A stretch of 64,000 bases of DNA from Arenibacter catalasegens (GTDB lineage Bacteria > Bacteroidota > Bacteroidia > Flavobacteriales > Flavobacteriaceae): assembly GCF_002909235.1 (NCBI RefSeq), contig NZ_PHQQ01000021.1, forward strand, positions 1 through 64,000, in the 5' to 3' direction. The position numbers and the translations under genes are program-made. The notes under the pieces were generated by a model, which saw only the letters and a program-made list of their open reading frames with translations, was not told the DNA's origin and searched no databases. Shown here one piece after another: positions 29,856 to 39,148 of the stretch (within the stretch, counting starts at the first letter, position 1; each line of letters begins with the position of its first letter).

Positions 29856-32165
29856 TTAAGGAATATGAATTTTAACTTTAATAACCACCGATTTGGAAGT
29901 GGGGGTATTGCTTTGGTCGGCAGTACTATTTAAAGGAACCAGAACATTGGCCTCTGGAAAGTAGGTTGCACAGCATTGTTGAGGGATATCGTATGGTAGA
30001 ACAATAAATTTTTGCGCGACCCTTTCCGTATTGTCGTGATAATTAAAAAGGTCTACCAAATCCCTTTCTTTAAGTTGTTGTGCTGCTATATCCTTGGTAT
30101 TCATTAGTATAATCCTTCTTTCATTAAAAATGCCTCTATAGCGATCATTTAGTCCGTAGATAGTGGTGTTAAACTGATCATGGCTTCGTATGGTCATCAT
30201 TAAAAGTTCATCTGCTTGTAAAATAACGGCATCGCTATTGGAAATACTGAAATTGGCCTTCCCCGTTGAGGTATTATAGGAATTGTCACGTGGCCCATTC
30301 GGTAAATAAAAGCCTGAAGGCTGTCTTACTCTTTGGTTATAGTTGTTAAATCCTGGAATACAAGCTTCAATACTGTCCCTGATGTGGTCATAATGCTGCA
30401 GGTATTTTTCCCAATCCACTTTTGAATTTTCCAGGGTGGCCATGGCCAAATCACAAACAATGGAAGGCTCGCTCAGCAATTGGGAGGATATGGGCTTAAG
30501 GCTTCCTTTAGAGCTATGAACAACTCCCATGGAATTTTCAACACTTACAAATTGTAATTCCCCCTTAATAAGATCTTTGTCGGTCCTTCCCAAACAGGGC
30601 AGGATGATCGCTTCCTTGCCATGGATAAGGTGGCTACGGTTGAGTTTGGTGGATACCTGAACGGTAAGATCACATTTTTGAAGCGCTTTTGCCGTATATG
30701 ACGTATCCGGGGTGGCCGATAGAAAATTACCTCCCATGGCAAAAAAGACCCTTGCTTTTCCCGAATGCATGGCTTTAATACTATCTACAGTATCAAACCC
30801 ATGTTTGCGAGGTGGATTGAATCCAAATACTTTTTCCAAGTTGTCCAATAATGATTTTGGAGGCTGTTCGTAGATCCCCATGGTTCGGTCTCCCTGTACA
30901 TTGCTGTGGCCACGAACAGGGCAGGTGCCGGCACCGGGTTTTCCGATGCTTCCCTTTAAAAGTAAAAGATTGACAATTTCTTTTATAGTATTTACGGAAT
31001 TCTTGTGCTGGGTAAGTCCCATGGCCCAGCAAGCAATAATTTTATTTTTTCTGCCCAAGATGTTGGCAACAGTTTGTATCTTTTCGAGTGGTATTCCACA
31101 TTCGGCTACAAGCACATTTAAATCTAGTGTTCTTATATGGGCTAGGTAATCTTTAAATCCTAGTGTTTTTTCTTCTATAAAGGAAAGATCAAAAACACTA
31201 CATGGAAGCTGATCTTCATTTGCCAACATAAGTTTTACCATGGCTTGAAGGAGTGCCATATCCCCATTTATCTTTACTTGCAGATATAGATCGGTTATTT
31301 TGGACTTTATCCCCAAGGCCCCCTTCAATTCTTGCGGGTTGCTGAAATTTAAAAGGCCTGTCTCAATAATGGGGTTTATTGAAATAATTGTGGCACCATT
31401 ATCTTTGGCCTTTTTTAGGGCACTTAGCATTCTTGGATGATTGGTGCCAGGATTCTGGCCCAATATCAGGATGACCTCCGTATTGTAGAAATCTTCTAGT
31501 TTTACAGACCCTTTGCCTATTCCAAGGGTATCTGTTAGAGCCACACCACTGCTCTCATGACACATATTACTGCAATCCGGCATATTATTGGTGCCATACT
31601 CCCTTACAAAAAGTTGATAAAGAAAGGCGGCCTCGTTACTGGTTCTGCCCGAGGTGTAAAATATAGCCTCATCAGGGTTATTTAAAGCATTGAGATGCTC
31701 TGCTATTTTATGAAAAGCGCCTTCCCATGTTATTTCTTGATAAAAGTCGGATCCTTTAGGTAGGTACATAGGTTGTGCGAGCCTCCCTTTTTTGCCTATT
31801 TCGTAGTCGGAAAGCATAGATAATTGTGAGACACTATTTTTTTTAAAAAAATTGGCATCCAATTTTTTGGTGGTGGCTTCCTCGGCAATGGCCTTGGCAC
31901 CATTTTCACAATATTCCGCTATAGTGCTTCGCTCATCATCTGGGTCTGGCCAAGCGCAGCCAGGACAGTCGATTCCACCTTTTTGGTTGAGGTTGGCAAG
32001 CGCTTTTAATCCCCTTCCCAGTCCCATTTCGCCAAAAATATGTTTGGCTGAAGAAATAACTGCAGGAATCCCTGCAGCCACTTTTTTAGGTTCTGTGGTT
32101 TTTAGACCGGTTAATTTGGCTGGGGACGTTGGGCTTGGGCCTAATTTTTCAGGGTTTTTCGCCAT
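29856..32165 (-). CDS. FdhF/YdeP-family molybdopterin oxidoreductase
   Basis: 769 residues. It is a DMSO-reductase-superfamily enzyme of the YdeP type, predicted to bind bis-MGD molybdenum. A Cys-x2-Cys (67, 70) near the N-terminus is a reduced iron-sulfur-like motif. Cys202-His203 (SNMCHESSG) aligns by eye with the metal-ligand Sec/Cys-His of formate dehydrogenases. ILGQNPGTNHPRM and the C-terminal MTIRSHDQFNTTIYGLNDRYRG are family features. The substrate is unsettled for YdeP relatives. It overlaps the preceding small gene by one base and has fdhD just upstream. Confidence 0.92.
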   Translation of the reverse strand: MAKNPEKLGPSPTSPAKLTGLKTTEPKKVAAGIPAVISSAKHIFGEMGLGRGLKALANLNQKGGIDCPGCAWPDPDDERSTIAEYCENGAKAIAEEATTKKLDANFFKKNSVSQLSMLSDYEIGKKGRLAQPMYLPKGSDFYQEITWEGAFHKIAEHLNALNNPDEAIFYTSGRTSNEAAFLYQLFVREYGTNNMPDCSNMCHESSGVALTDTLGIGKGSVKLEDFYNTEVILILGQNPGTNHPRMLSALKKAKDNGATIISINPIIETGLLNFSNPQELKGALGIKSKITDLYLQVKINGDMALLQAMVKLMLANEDQLPCSVFDLSFIEEKTLGFKDYLAHIRTLDLNVLVAECGIPLEKIQTVANILGRKNKIIACWAMGLTQHKNSVNTIKEIVNLLLLKGSIGKPGAGTCPVRGHSNVQGDRTMGIYEQPPKSLLDNLEKVFGFNPPRKHGFDTVDSIKAMHSGKARVFFAMGGNFLSATPDTSYTAKALQKCDLTVQVSTKLNRSHLIHGKEAIILPCLGRTDKDLIKGELQFVSVENSMGVVHSSKGSLKPISSQLLSEPSIVCDLAMATLENSKVDWEKYLQHYDHIRDSIEACIPGFNNYNQRVRQPSGFYLPNGPRDNSYNTSTGKANFSISNSDAVILQADELLMMTIRSHDQFNTTIYGLNDRYRGIFNERRIILMNTKDIAAQQLKERDLVDLFNYHDNTERVAQKFIVLPYDIPQQCCATYFPEANVLVPLNSTADQSNTPTSKSVVIKVKIHIP

Positions 32166-32539
32166 TATTTTTTGCTTGTTGCCGCGGGGTTAGGGTAATT
32201 GTCCGTTTGGTCTTCAATGCGTTCATCCAAACAAACAAAATCTTTTTCCAAAAGTAGGTGTAATGTATGTCCATTGTCCATGATCATATCATTCGCATAT
32301 CCTACAAGATTGCTATCTGCCCATTTCTTACTTTCAACTTTGGGTAGAAATAGGGTTATAGTGTTTTTTTGGAATTCCGCTTGCAGGCCGGTGATACCCT
32401 CCTTGGCCATTACACAATAACCAAAGTTTAATCCGTTAAATCTTGTGTGCTCCTCAAAGAAGCCTTTTTCCTGTAGCACGCTAACTTCGGAACGGGTGAG
32501 CCTGTAGCGAATAGAATTACCTTGTATCCTTATCTTCAT
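32165..32539 (-). CDS. DUF7009-like small protein
   Basis: 124 residues, no signal peptide or membrane helix. The start MKIRIQGNSIRYRLTRSEV and a lysine/acid-rich middle resemble a small Bacteroidota family (DUF7009, from memory) seen near fdhD. Its stop overlaps the molybdoenzyme start (TAATG), which argues for a functional link, for example in cofactor insertion. That role is inference. Confidence 0.65.
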   Translation of the reverse strand: MKIRIQGNSIRYRLTRSEVSVLQEKGFFEEHTRFNGLNFGYCVMAKEGITGLQAEFQKNTITLFLPKVESKKWADSNLVGYANDMIMDNGHTLHLLLEKDFVCLDERIEDQTDNYPNPAATSKK

Positions 32540-32606
32540 TCAAACCAAATTTTATATCTGAGTATATAAAGTTATGGATTACACGATCAGCCTCAAAGTT
32601 TAGTTT

Positions 32607-33440
32607 CTATATTTTAATTCGATTTGCTCCAGTGTAGATATTGTAACGGGTTTTATTTAAAAAGCCTATTAAGGTAATATCGTGTTCCACTGCCATTTCT
32701 ATAGCCAAGCTAGATGGCGCTCCTACCGCCATAATAAAGTGAATTCCGGCCATGGCCGCCTTTTGAATCAACTCGAAGCTGGCACGACCGCTTAGAAATA
32801 ATAAATACTGGTTTAAGGGTAATTGTCCTTGTTGAAGACTATGTCCAATGAGTTTATCCAAGGCATTATGTCTACCTACGTCTTCCCGTACATTAATTAG
32901 TTGGCCTTGAGTATTGAATAGGGCAGCTGCATGTATTCCTCCGGTGTAATTAAAAATATTCTGTTGCTGCTGTAGTATCCCGGGAAAGGTTTTGATGAGA
33001 TTTTTTTCAATTCTAAAATCCGATGGGGAAGGGGGGAGGCGACATACTGTTTTTATAGCATCAATACTGGTTTTGCCGCAAACACCACAGCTACTGCTGG
33101 TGTAAAAATGTCTTTCTAGTTTGCTGAGATCTACTTCTTCCGAATTATTTAGTTGGACATTAACACTATTTTGATTAATAATAACCTCTGTAATTTGATG
33201 GGGCGCTTTAATAATTCCCTCAGTAAAAAGAAATCCTAAGGCAAGATCTCGATCATGGCCGGGGGTCCTCATCGTGATGGAAATATTTTTATTGGTAATA
33301 GGTGAAACCTTAATTAAAACACTGATACTAATTTCCAAGGGTTCTTCAACTGCAATGGCATCTGTATATTCCTCAAAGTCGTCTCCCTGTATTTTAATGA
33401 TTTTTTTAGAGACTATAGATCTGCTTTTTTCCTGAATCAT
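32607..33440 (-). CDS. fdhD: Formate dehydrogenase sulfurtransferase FdhD
   Basis: 277 residues. FdhD moves sulfur from a cysteine desulfurase to the molybdenum cofactor, activating formate dehydrogenase-type enzymes. The catalytic CxxC lies in SSSCGVCGKTS; TGGIHAAALF, REDVGRHNALDKLIG and SGRASFELIQKAA are signatures. The start is ATG 33440, 10 bases after the upstream stop; longer frames would overlap that gene by 49 bases. Its client is most likely the YdeP-type enzyme two genes downstream. Confidence 0.95.
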   Translation of the reverse strand: MIQEKSRSIVSKKIIKIQGDDFEEYTDAIAVEEPLEISISVLIKVSPITNKNISITMRTPGHDRDLALGFLFTEGIIKAPHQITEVIINQNSVNVQLNNSEEVDLSKLERHFYTSSSCGVCGKTSIDAIKTVCRLPPSPSDFRIEKNLIKTFPGILQQQQNIFNYTGGIHAAALFNTQGQLINVREDVGRHNALDKLIGHSLQQGQLPLNQYLLFLSGRASFELIQKAAMAGIHFIMAVGAPSSLAIEMAVEHDITLIGFLNKTRYNIYTGANRIKI

Positions 33441-33450
33441 AAATATGTGT

Positions 33451-34365
33451 TTATACCTTGATAGAAACTCCTTCGGAAACATTTTGCTTTCCGTCGTCAA
33501 AATAAAAGTCGATACGGCCTAAATTAACACCAAAGCAACCTACTTGGTTAACCAACATTTGTTGGTCCTTTCTATTGTTTGTTATTGTTGGCCGATCTAA
33601 AAATGTATGCGTATGGCCGCCAATAATTAGATCAATATTCTCTGTGCTGGCCGCCAATTTTAGGTCGTCCGGTTTTTGTGGATTTTGATATTGATATCCT
33701 AAATGGGAAAGGCAAATAATTAAATCACACTGCTCTTCTTCCTTTAATGTAAGGCTTATTTCTTGGGCTATTTCTATAGGGTCTAGGTATACGGTTTCTT
33801 GATATAACTTTTTAGTCACTAAACCGACAAGTTCTATTCCCAATCCAAAAACTCCAATTTTCACACCATCTACAAGATAAGTCTTATAGGGCTTTACATG
33901 CCCTTCCATTAGGGTATTGGTAAAATCATAATTGGCGGATAGAAAATCGAAACTAGCGTGGGGAAGTTGTGAATAAAGTCCTTGGATGCCATTGTCAAAA
34001 TCGTGATTACCAATGGTAGCGGCGTCATATTTTAAAAGGCTCATTAGTTTAAATTCTAATTCGCCCCCATAAAAATTGAAGTAGGGTGTACCCTGAAAAA
34101 TATCGCCGGCATCGAACAAAAGTGTATTTGGATTTTCCTTTCTTATTTCGTCGACCAAAGTAGCCCTTCTTGCCAGGCCGCCCAAGTTGGGATAGGTTGA
34201 ATGGGTTTTTGGAAAAGGGTCTATGTGGCTATGGACATCGTTCGTGTGTAAGATGGTAATATGTTTGCTGGAAGAATTATGGCAAGAATTCAGACTTAGG
34301 CCGCCTAAGCCAATAAATGTAGAGGAGGCAGTTGTTTGTGATATAAATTTTCTACGATCCATCAT
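33451..34365 (-). CDS. 5'-nucleotidase metallophosphatase domain (split UshA, N-half)
   Basis: 304 residues that match only the catalytic half of UshA-type nucleotidases. After MDRRKFISQTTASSTFIGLGGLSLNSC (a twin-arginine-like or lipoprotein export signal), the metal ligands follow: ILHTNDVHSH, LFDAGDIFQGTPY, IGNHDFDNG and GGHTHTF. It ends where UshA would continue into the nucleotide-binding half. That half is the gene directly upstream, overlapping by one base (TAATG). The two polypeptides would have to work together. Confidence 0.9.
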   Translation of the reverse strand: MMDRRKFISQTTASSTFIGLGGLSLNSCHNSSSKHITILHTNDVHSHIDPFPKTHSTYPNLGGLARRATLVDEIRKENPNTLLFDAGDIFQGTPYFNFYGGELEFKLMSLLKYDAATIGNHDFDNGIQGLYSQLPHASFDFLSANYDFTNTLMEGHVKPYKTYLVDGVKIGVFGLGIELVGLVTKKLYQETVYLDPIEIAQEISLTLKEEEQCDLIICLSHLGYQYQNPQKPDDLKLAASTENIDLIIGGHTHTFLDRPTITNNRKDQQMLVNQVGCFGVNLGRIDFYFDDGKQNVSEGVSIKV

Positions 34366-35129
34366 TAATCAATTTTTATAAATCGGTTATCTTCATACGC
34401 GTTAATAGTGTCCATTTTCTTAAAATAATCGATCATGGTGTTTCTAATCAAGTAATCCGAATCGGTCAAGGAGATATAATCTTTTAGAAAATCCATACTA
34501 TCGCCACCTGTTACCAAATAATCCGATGTAGCAACAAAATAGGTCCTATTCTCGTCAAAAGGTTCGCCTTGAATGTTAACCGCTTGTAAACTTTTATTTT
34601 TATCAGTGATTATTTGAATCCCTGCAATAGGGTGGGCAACGGTAGACTTTATAAGGAACGATACCATAGCCCTAATTGCTTTGCCATCCAATTCGGCTAT
34701 AACCACCGAATTTTCAAATGGCATTACTTCATAAGCAGTACGTTCTGTAATGTTACCTGCTGAAATTACAGATCGTATACTTCCAAAATTAAGCAGTACA
34801 AGATCTATTTTATTACCAGTCCTTGTGGTAAAAACAGGGTCTACTTCATGCATAACTATATCTGCCATTAAATTGCCCGCCGGAGTATTCAGTGTGCCGT
34901 CCGTTTTGGATATGGCCCTTGGGGCAAAGGCTAGGATGCTATCCAATACCTGGTTGATCCTGTTATGATAGGGGGAAATAATGTTTTCAATAGAATCTTT
35001 TGGAGTAGCGGCGTAATTGACCTGAATCCTTTGTCCTTCTATGTTTCTTAGTTTGGGAACCGTATCATTACAGGCCAGGAAGATCACACATGTTACAATT
35101 ATAACAAAATGTTTGTTTTTTAAATCCAT
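34365..35129 (-). CDS. 5'-nucleotidase C-terminal domain lipoprotein (split UshA, C-half)
   Basis: 254 residues. A lipoprotein signal (MDLKNKHFVIIVTCVIFLAC) is followed by a 5'_nucleotid_C domain: NLMADIVMH, DLVLLNFGSIRSVISAGNIT, YEVMPFENSVVIAELDGKAI and FVATSDYLVTGGDSMDFL. The aromatic stacking segment that positions the base would be in this half. It is encoded before, not after, the catalytic half, the reverse of the fused enzyme. It is the first gene of the leftward cluster and faces DUF6913 across a 71-base region with inverted repeats. Confidence 0.9.
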   Translation of the reverse strand: MDLKNKHFVIIVTCVIFLACNDTVPKLRNIEGQRIQVNYAATPKDSIENIISPYHNRINQVLDSILAFAPRAISKTDGTLNTPAGNLMADIVMHEVDPVFTTRTGNKIDLVLLNFGSIRSVISAGNITERTAYEVMPFENSVVIAELDGKAIRAMVSFLIKSTVAHPIAGIQIITDKNKSLQAVNIQGEPFDENRTYFVATSDYLVTGGDSMDFLKDYISLTDSDYLIRNTMIDYFKKMDTINAYEDNRFIKID

Positions 35130-35146
35130 ATACTTCTTACCTTCGT

Positions 35147-35195
35147 GTAAATATTGCGTTGATAATATTTACATTTACATTCTTGATAATGTAAA
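35147..35195. promoter_or_regulatory. Two adjacent inverted repeats in a divergent promoter region
   Basis: GTAAATATT (35147-35155) is perfectly inverted as AATATTTAC (35164-35172). TTTACATT (35174-35181) is perfectly inverted as AATGTAAA (35188-35195). All four half-sites share GTAAA/TTTAC. They fill most of the 71 bases between the nucleotidase cluster and the DUF6913-dapA unit, so operator sites for a dimeric regulator are plausible. Confidence 0.45.
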
Positions 35196-35200
35196 AATAC

Positions 35201-35737
35201 ATGTTTTTAAAAGCGCTTAAGGAAAAAATTAAATTTAGGGTCGGTAATAGGTTTTTACAGCGGGGATTGAATGCGCCATCACAGCTGGTAAATCGGGAAA
35301 AAGGTATAAGTTCTGTAGGTTGTATTGTGGATTTGGACGCATTTGAAAATACGAATGCCTTTTATGAGTTCGTGGATGAATTTTCTTTAAGGCCCAATTC
35401 GGTAAAAATAATTGGTTACAAGAAATTTTACGATAAAAACTCTCCATATTCCACACCGGTTTTTTCCGATAAGGATTTGGGATGGAAAGCAAATATTGAA
35501 AACAGCTATGCCTTGGAATTTTTAAACAGGGAATATGATTTATTGGTAAATTATTATACAGATGAAAAATTATTATTACAATTAATGACGTTAAAGACCA
35601 AAGCAAGGTTAAAGGTAGGCTTTGGTAATGTAGATAAAAATTTAAATGATTTGATATTGAATACCCCCATTAAGGATTTCCAAACATTCAAAAAGGAGTT
35701 ACGGAAATACTTAAGGGTTTTAAATGAGATTAAATAA
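35201..35737 (+). CDS. DUF6913-like conserved protein
   Basis: 178 residues, no signal peptide or catalytic motif. A central region ([27 protein letters not shown]) resembles an uncharacterised Bacteroidota family (DUF6913). It overlaps dapA by one base (TAATG), so the two are translationally coupled and conserved linkage is likely. Whether it affects lysine or cell-wall synthesis is unknown. Confidence 0.8.
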   Translation: MFLKALKEKIKFRVGNRFLQRGLNAPSQLVNREKGISSVGCIVDLDAFENTNAFYEFVDEFSLRPNSVKIIGYKKFYDKNSPYSTPVFSDKDLGWKANIENSYALEFLNREYDLLVNYYTDEKLLLQLMTLKTKARLKVGFGNVDKNLNDLILNTPIKDFQTFKKELRKYLRVLNEIK

Positions 35738-36627
35738 TGGAACAGTTAGTTGGTACAGGTGTTGCCTTGGTCACTCCTTTTAAGGAAGATTTTTCTATAG
35801 ATACGATGGCATTGACGGAAATCGTAAACTATTGCGTGGATGGTGGAATAGATTACTTAGTTGTTCTAGGGACTACTGGTGAATCTGTTGTATTATCGAA
35901 AAAAGAAAAACAACAGGTTATACAAACCATTGTTATGGCCAACGCAGGAAGGCTTCCGTTGGTTTTAGGTGTTGGAGGTAATAATACTGCCGCCGTGGTG
36001 GAAGAGGTTCAGGAAACCGATCTAAGCGATTTTGTGGCAATTTTATCGGTCTCGCCTTATTATAATAGACCAACCCAAGAGGGTATTTATCAACATTTTA
36101 AAGCTATTTCCTTGGTATCGCCCAAGCCAATAATATTGTACAATGTGCCCGGAAGGACAGGGAGTAATATGTTGCCTGAAACGGTTTTGAGATTGGCCAA
36201 TGATTTCAATAATATTATTGGGATAAAAGAGGCTTGTGGTGATATGGTGCAAATAATGCGTACCATAAAGGACAAACCTGCTGATTTTATGGTGATTTCT
36301 GGAGATGATTTTACGGCTCTGTCCACAGTGTTGGCCGGTGGTTCCGGAGTTATATCCGTGATTGGACAAGGTGTGCCAACAGAATTCTCCCAAATGATAC
36401 GCCTTGGACTGGCAGGGAAGGTCAAGGAAGCCTTTACCTTACATTATGCTCTACAGGATGGTATGGATTTAATTTTCAAAGAAGGAAATCCTGCAGGCAT
36501 AAAAGCACTTATGGAAACTGTTGGTTTGTGTACTGCTGTAGTCAGGTTGCCGTTGGTTGAGGCTACCACAACTCTAAAAAAGACCATTAAAATTTTTTTA
36601 AACACCTTGCTTAAGACGGTTGCATAG
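35737..36627 (+). CDS. dapA: 4-hydroxy-tetrahydrodipicolinate synthase
   Basis: 296 residues. It condenses pyruvate with aspartate semialdehyde, the first committed step to lysine and diaminopimelate. The Schiff-base lysine is Lys164 (GIKEACGD), with Tyr135 in [11 protein letters not shown], the TTGES loop (46-50) and Arg140. The TIM-barrel length is normal. It starts on the last base of the DUF6913 stop. dapF at 12104 acts later in the same pathway. Confidence 0.97.
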   Translation: MEQLVGTGVALVTPFKEDFSIDTMALTEIVNYCVDGGIDYLVVLGTTGESVVLSKKEKQQVIQTIVMANAGRLPLVLGVGGNNTAAVVEEVQETDLSDFVAILSVSPYYNRPTQEGIYQHFKAISLVSPKPIILYNVPGRTGSNMLPETVLRLANDFNNIIGIKEACGDMVQIMRTIKDKPADFMVISGDDFTALSTVLAGGSGVISVIGQGVPTEFSQMIRLGLAGKVKEAFTLHYALQDGMDLIFKEGNPAGIKALMETVGLCTAVVRLPLVEATTTLKKTIKIFLNTLLKTVA

Positions 36628-36757
36628 CAATATTCGGCCGACTTACTTTAAGATTCTTTGCCCACAAAGTTAAAACTTGCATAAAAATGTTGCCGTTGGT
36701 AAATAGGCAGGCTATTTTAGCAAGTGAAAAATGTTTTTTATATCCGTTTAGAATCCT

Positions 36758-36765
36758 TAATTTTG
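36758..36765 (+). promoter_or_regulatory. -7 element of bamD operon promoter
   Basis: TAATTTTG, a TAnnTTTG match, lies 16 bases before ATG 36782. It argues against the upstream ATG at 36770, which would fall at or before the transcript start. Confidence 0.6.
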
Positions 36766-36781
36766 CAAAATGTTTTTAAAA

Positions 36782-37591
36782 ATGAAGCGTATATTTTCCT
36801 TTTTATTATTGGTTACCATTCTTAGCTCTTGTAGCGAGTACCAAAAGGTGCTTAAAAATGAAGATGTTAAGGCCAAGTATGATTTGGCCGAAAAATTTTA
36901 TGATGCCGGTGATTTTAAAAGGGCAAACCGTTTATTGGAGCAGATTGCGCCCAAGTATATAGGTAAGCCACAAGGTGAGCGTGTTATGTTCTTTCTTGCT
37001 GATTCTTATTATCAGACCAAGGACTATAACATGGCGGGTTATCAATTTGAAAGGTTTCTAAAGTCGTACGCTAAAAGTGATAAGGCTGCTGAAGCAGGAT
37101 TTTACGGTGCAAAAAGTTACTATAAGCTATCGCCTAAATATTCTTTGGATCAAACAGATACGGACAAGGCCTTAATAAAATTGCAAAACTTCATTAATGC
37201 ATACCCAGAGTCGGAATATTTGGTAGAGGCCAATATTATGGCAAAGGAATTGACGACAAAGAAGGAACGTAAATCTTATGAGATTGCAAAGCAATTCAAT
37301 ACCATCGGAGAATTTGATTACACTTTTTTAACTCCAGCAGTTACCGCTTTTGATAACTTTGTGTCTGATAATCCTGGCTCTGTTTATAGAGAAGATGCCC
37401 TTTATTATAAGTTTGATGCGACTACGCATTTGGCGCTGAATAGTTACGATTTTCTTAAAAAAGAACGTTTGAACGATGCTAAAGCCGCATATTTGGCTTT
37501 TACGAAATATTTTCCTGAGTCCAAGTATCTTAAGGATGCCAACAAGACTTTGGAAAAAGTTGAAAAAGAATTAGAAGTTTATTCCAAATAA
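36782..37591 (+). CDS. bamD: Outer-membrane assembly lipoprotein BamD
   Basis: 269 residues from ATG 36782: MKRIFSFLLLVTILSSC gives a lipobox Cys. Tetratricopeptide-like repeats follow (AEKFYDAGDFKRANRLLEQIAPKY, FLADSYYQTKDYNMAGYQFERF, FINAYPESEYLVEA). BamD is an essential part of the BAM complex that folds beta-barrel proteins such as the TonB receptor and PorP barrel in this window. It leads the operon bamD-rpoZ-coaBC-porD and is probably expressed from the promoter at 36758. Confidence 0.94.
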   Translation: MKRIFSFLLLVTILSSCSEYQKVLKNEDVKAKYDLAEKFYDAGDFKRANRLLEQIAPKYIGKPQGERVMFFLADSYYQTKDYNMAGYQFERFLKSYAKSDKAAEAGFYGAKSYYKLSPKYSLDQTDTDKALIKLQNFINAYPESEYLVEANIMAKELTTKKERKSYEIAKQFNTIGEFDYTFLTPAVTAFDNFVSDNPGSVYREDALYYKFDATTHLALNSYDFLKKERLNDAKAAYLAFTKYFPESKYLKDANKTLEKVEKELEVYSK

Positions 37592-37606
37592 AAATACCTT
37601 TTTGAT

Positions 37607-37939
37607 ATGAATATGAACGATTTAAAAAATTCGAAAGCTCCTGTTTCCACGGTAACTATCAATAAAAATGATTTTGATGCCAAGACTGGGAATATCTACG
37701 AGGCTATTTCTATAACTGCCAAAAGAGCTGTTCAGATAAATTCTGAAATTAAAAAAGAGCTTTTGGAGAAGTTAGAGGAGTTTGCAACCTATAGTGATAG
37801 TTTGGAGGAGGTTTTTGAAAACAAAGAACAGATCGAGGTTTCTAAATTCTACGAAAAATTGCCTAAACCTCACGCATTGGCGGTAAAGGAATGGTTAGAT
37901 GATAAAATTTATCACAGGAATACAGAGAAAGACGCTTAA
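37607..37939 (+). CDS. rpoZ: RNA polymerase omega subunit, Bacteroidota type
   Basis: 110 residues. AKTGNIYEAISITAKRAVQINSEIKKELLEKLEEF matches the omega/Rpb6 region that clamps the beta' subunit; KPHALAVKEWLDDKIYHR is usual at the C-terminus of the longer Bacteroidota form. Starts at residue 1 or 3 cannot be separated. It lies 15 bases after bamD and 3 bases before coaBC, the arrangement I expect in this phylum. Confidence 0.88.
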   Translation: MNMNDLKNSKAPVSTVTINKNDFDAKTGNIYEAISITAKRAVQINSEIKKELLEKLEEFATYSDSLEEVFENKEQIEVSKFYEKLPKPHALAVKEWLDDKIYHRNTEKDA

Positions 37940-37942
37940 AGG

Positions 37943-39148
37943 ATGTTGAGCGGTAAGAATATACTTTTAGGCATTTCTGGGGGTATAGCTGCTTATAAAA
38001 CTACCTTTTTGGTTCGTTTACTTATAAAAGCTGGCGCTAACGTTAAAGTTATTTTAACGGATAGCGCTAGCTCTTTTGTTACCCCCTTAACCTTAGCTAC
38101 CCTTTCTAAGAATGCGGTGCTTTCTTCATTTATAGATGAGGAAAACGGAAGCGTTTCATGGAACAACCATGTAAAATTGGGACTTTGGGCGGACATTGTT
38201 CTAATTGCGCCCGCCACGGCCAATACCCTGTCGAAAATGGCGAATGGGACTTGCGATAATTTATTGATGGCAGCCTACCTATCTGCTAAATGTCCAGTTT
38301 ATTTTGCTCCTGCAATGGATCTGGATATGTTTGGACATCCTTCTACTAAAGCAACTTTTAAAAAGCTCTTATCCTTTGGGAATACAATGATTCCGGCTAC
38401 TTCGGGCGAGTTGGCCAGTGGATTGATAGGAGAGGGCCGTATGGCCGAACCTGAGGATATTGTCGATTTTTTGAATGATCACCTTAGGAAGGGACTGCCG
38501 TTGAGCGGTAAAAAAATATTGATTACGGCCGGGCCCACCTATGAGGCCATTGACCCGGTAAGGTTTATAGGGAATCACTCTACAGGATTAATGGGGTACG
38601 AATTGGCAAGAAATGCGGCTAAACTTGGGGCTATGGTATATTTGGTTTCAGGGCCTTCGCATCTAACGGTTCAGCATTCGAATATTCACCTTATTAAAGT
38701 AACTTCAGCGGATGAAATGTATACAGAAACCATTGCCCTGTACAAGGACATGGACGTGGTTATTTGTGCTGCAGCAGTAGCGGATTACAAACCAAAAACT
38801 GTGGCTGAACAGAAAATAAAGAAATCTTCTGAAGAGTTTAGTATTACCTTGGTGAAAAACAAGGATATCCTATATTCCTTGGGGGAAATGAAGAAGGAGC
38901 AGTTTTTGGTGGGATTTGCCCTGGAAACGGAAAATGAAGTTGAAAATGCCATTGGAAAATTAAAAAGGAAAAATTTGGACGCCATTGTGTTAAATTCCCT
39001 GAACGATAAAGGGGCTGGTTTTGGCAAGCTCACCAATAAAGTATCGTTTATAGATAAGAATTTGGATATTAAAACGTTTGAGTTAAAAACCAAGGCAGAG
39101 GTAGCCTCGGATATTTTAAATGAAATCACCAATAGGATCCATGCGTAA
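37943..39148 (+). CDS. coaBC: Bifunctional phosphopantothenoylcysteine synthetase/decarboxylase
   Basis: 401 residues. The CoaC flavin decarboxylase half has GISGGIAAYKT, WNNHVKLG with the active-site histidine, APATANTLSKMANGTCDN and the PAMDLDM loop. The CoaB synthetase half has ITAGPTYEAIDPVRFIGNHSTG, KNKDIL and VGFALETE. Together they turn phosphopantothenate and cysteine into phosphopantetheine for CoA. coaE, the last step, is at 44884. Its end overlaps the porD start by 8 bases. Confidence 0.96.
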   Translation: MLSGKNILLGISGGIAAYKTTFLVRLLIKAGANVKVILTDSASSFVTPLTLATLSKNAVLSSFIDEENGSVSWNNHVKLGLWADIVLIAPATANTLSKMANGTCDNLLMAAYLSAKCPVYFAPAMDLDMFGHPSTKATFKKLLSFGNTMIPATSGELASGLIGEGRMAEPEDIVDFLNDHLRKGLPLSGKKILITAGPTYEAIDPVRFIGNHSTGLMGYELARNAAKLGAMVYLVSGPSHLTVQHSNIHLIKVTSADEMYTETIALYKDMDVVICAAAVADYKPKTVAEQKIKKSSEEFSITLVKNKDILYSLGEMKKEQFLVGFALETENEVENAIGKLKRKNLDAIVLNSLNDKGAGFGKLTNKVSFIDKNLDIKTFELKTKAEVASDILNEITNRIHA

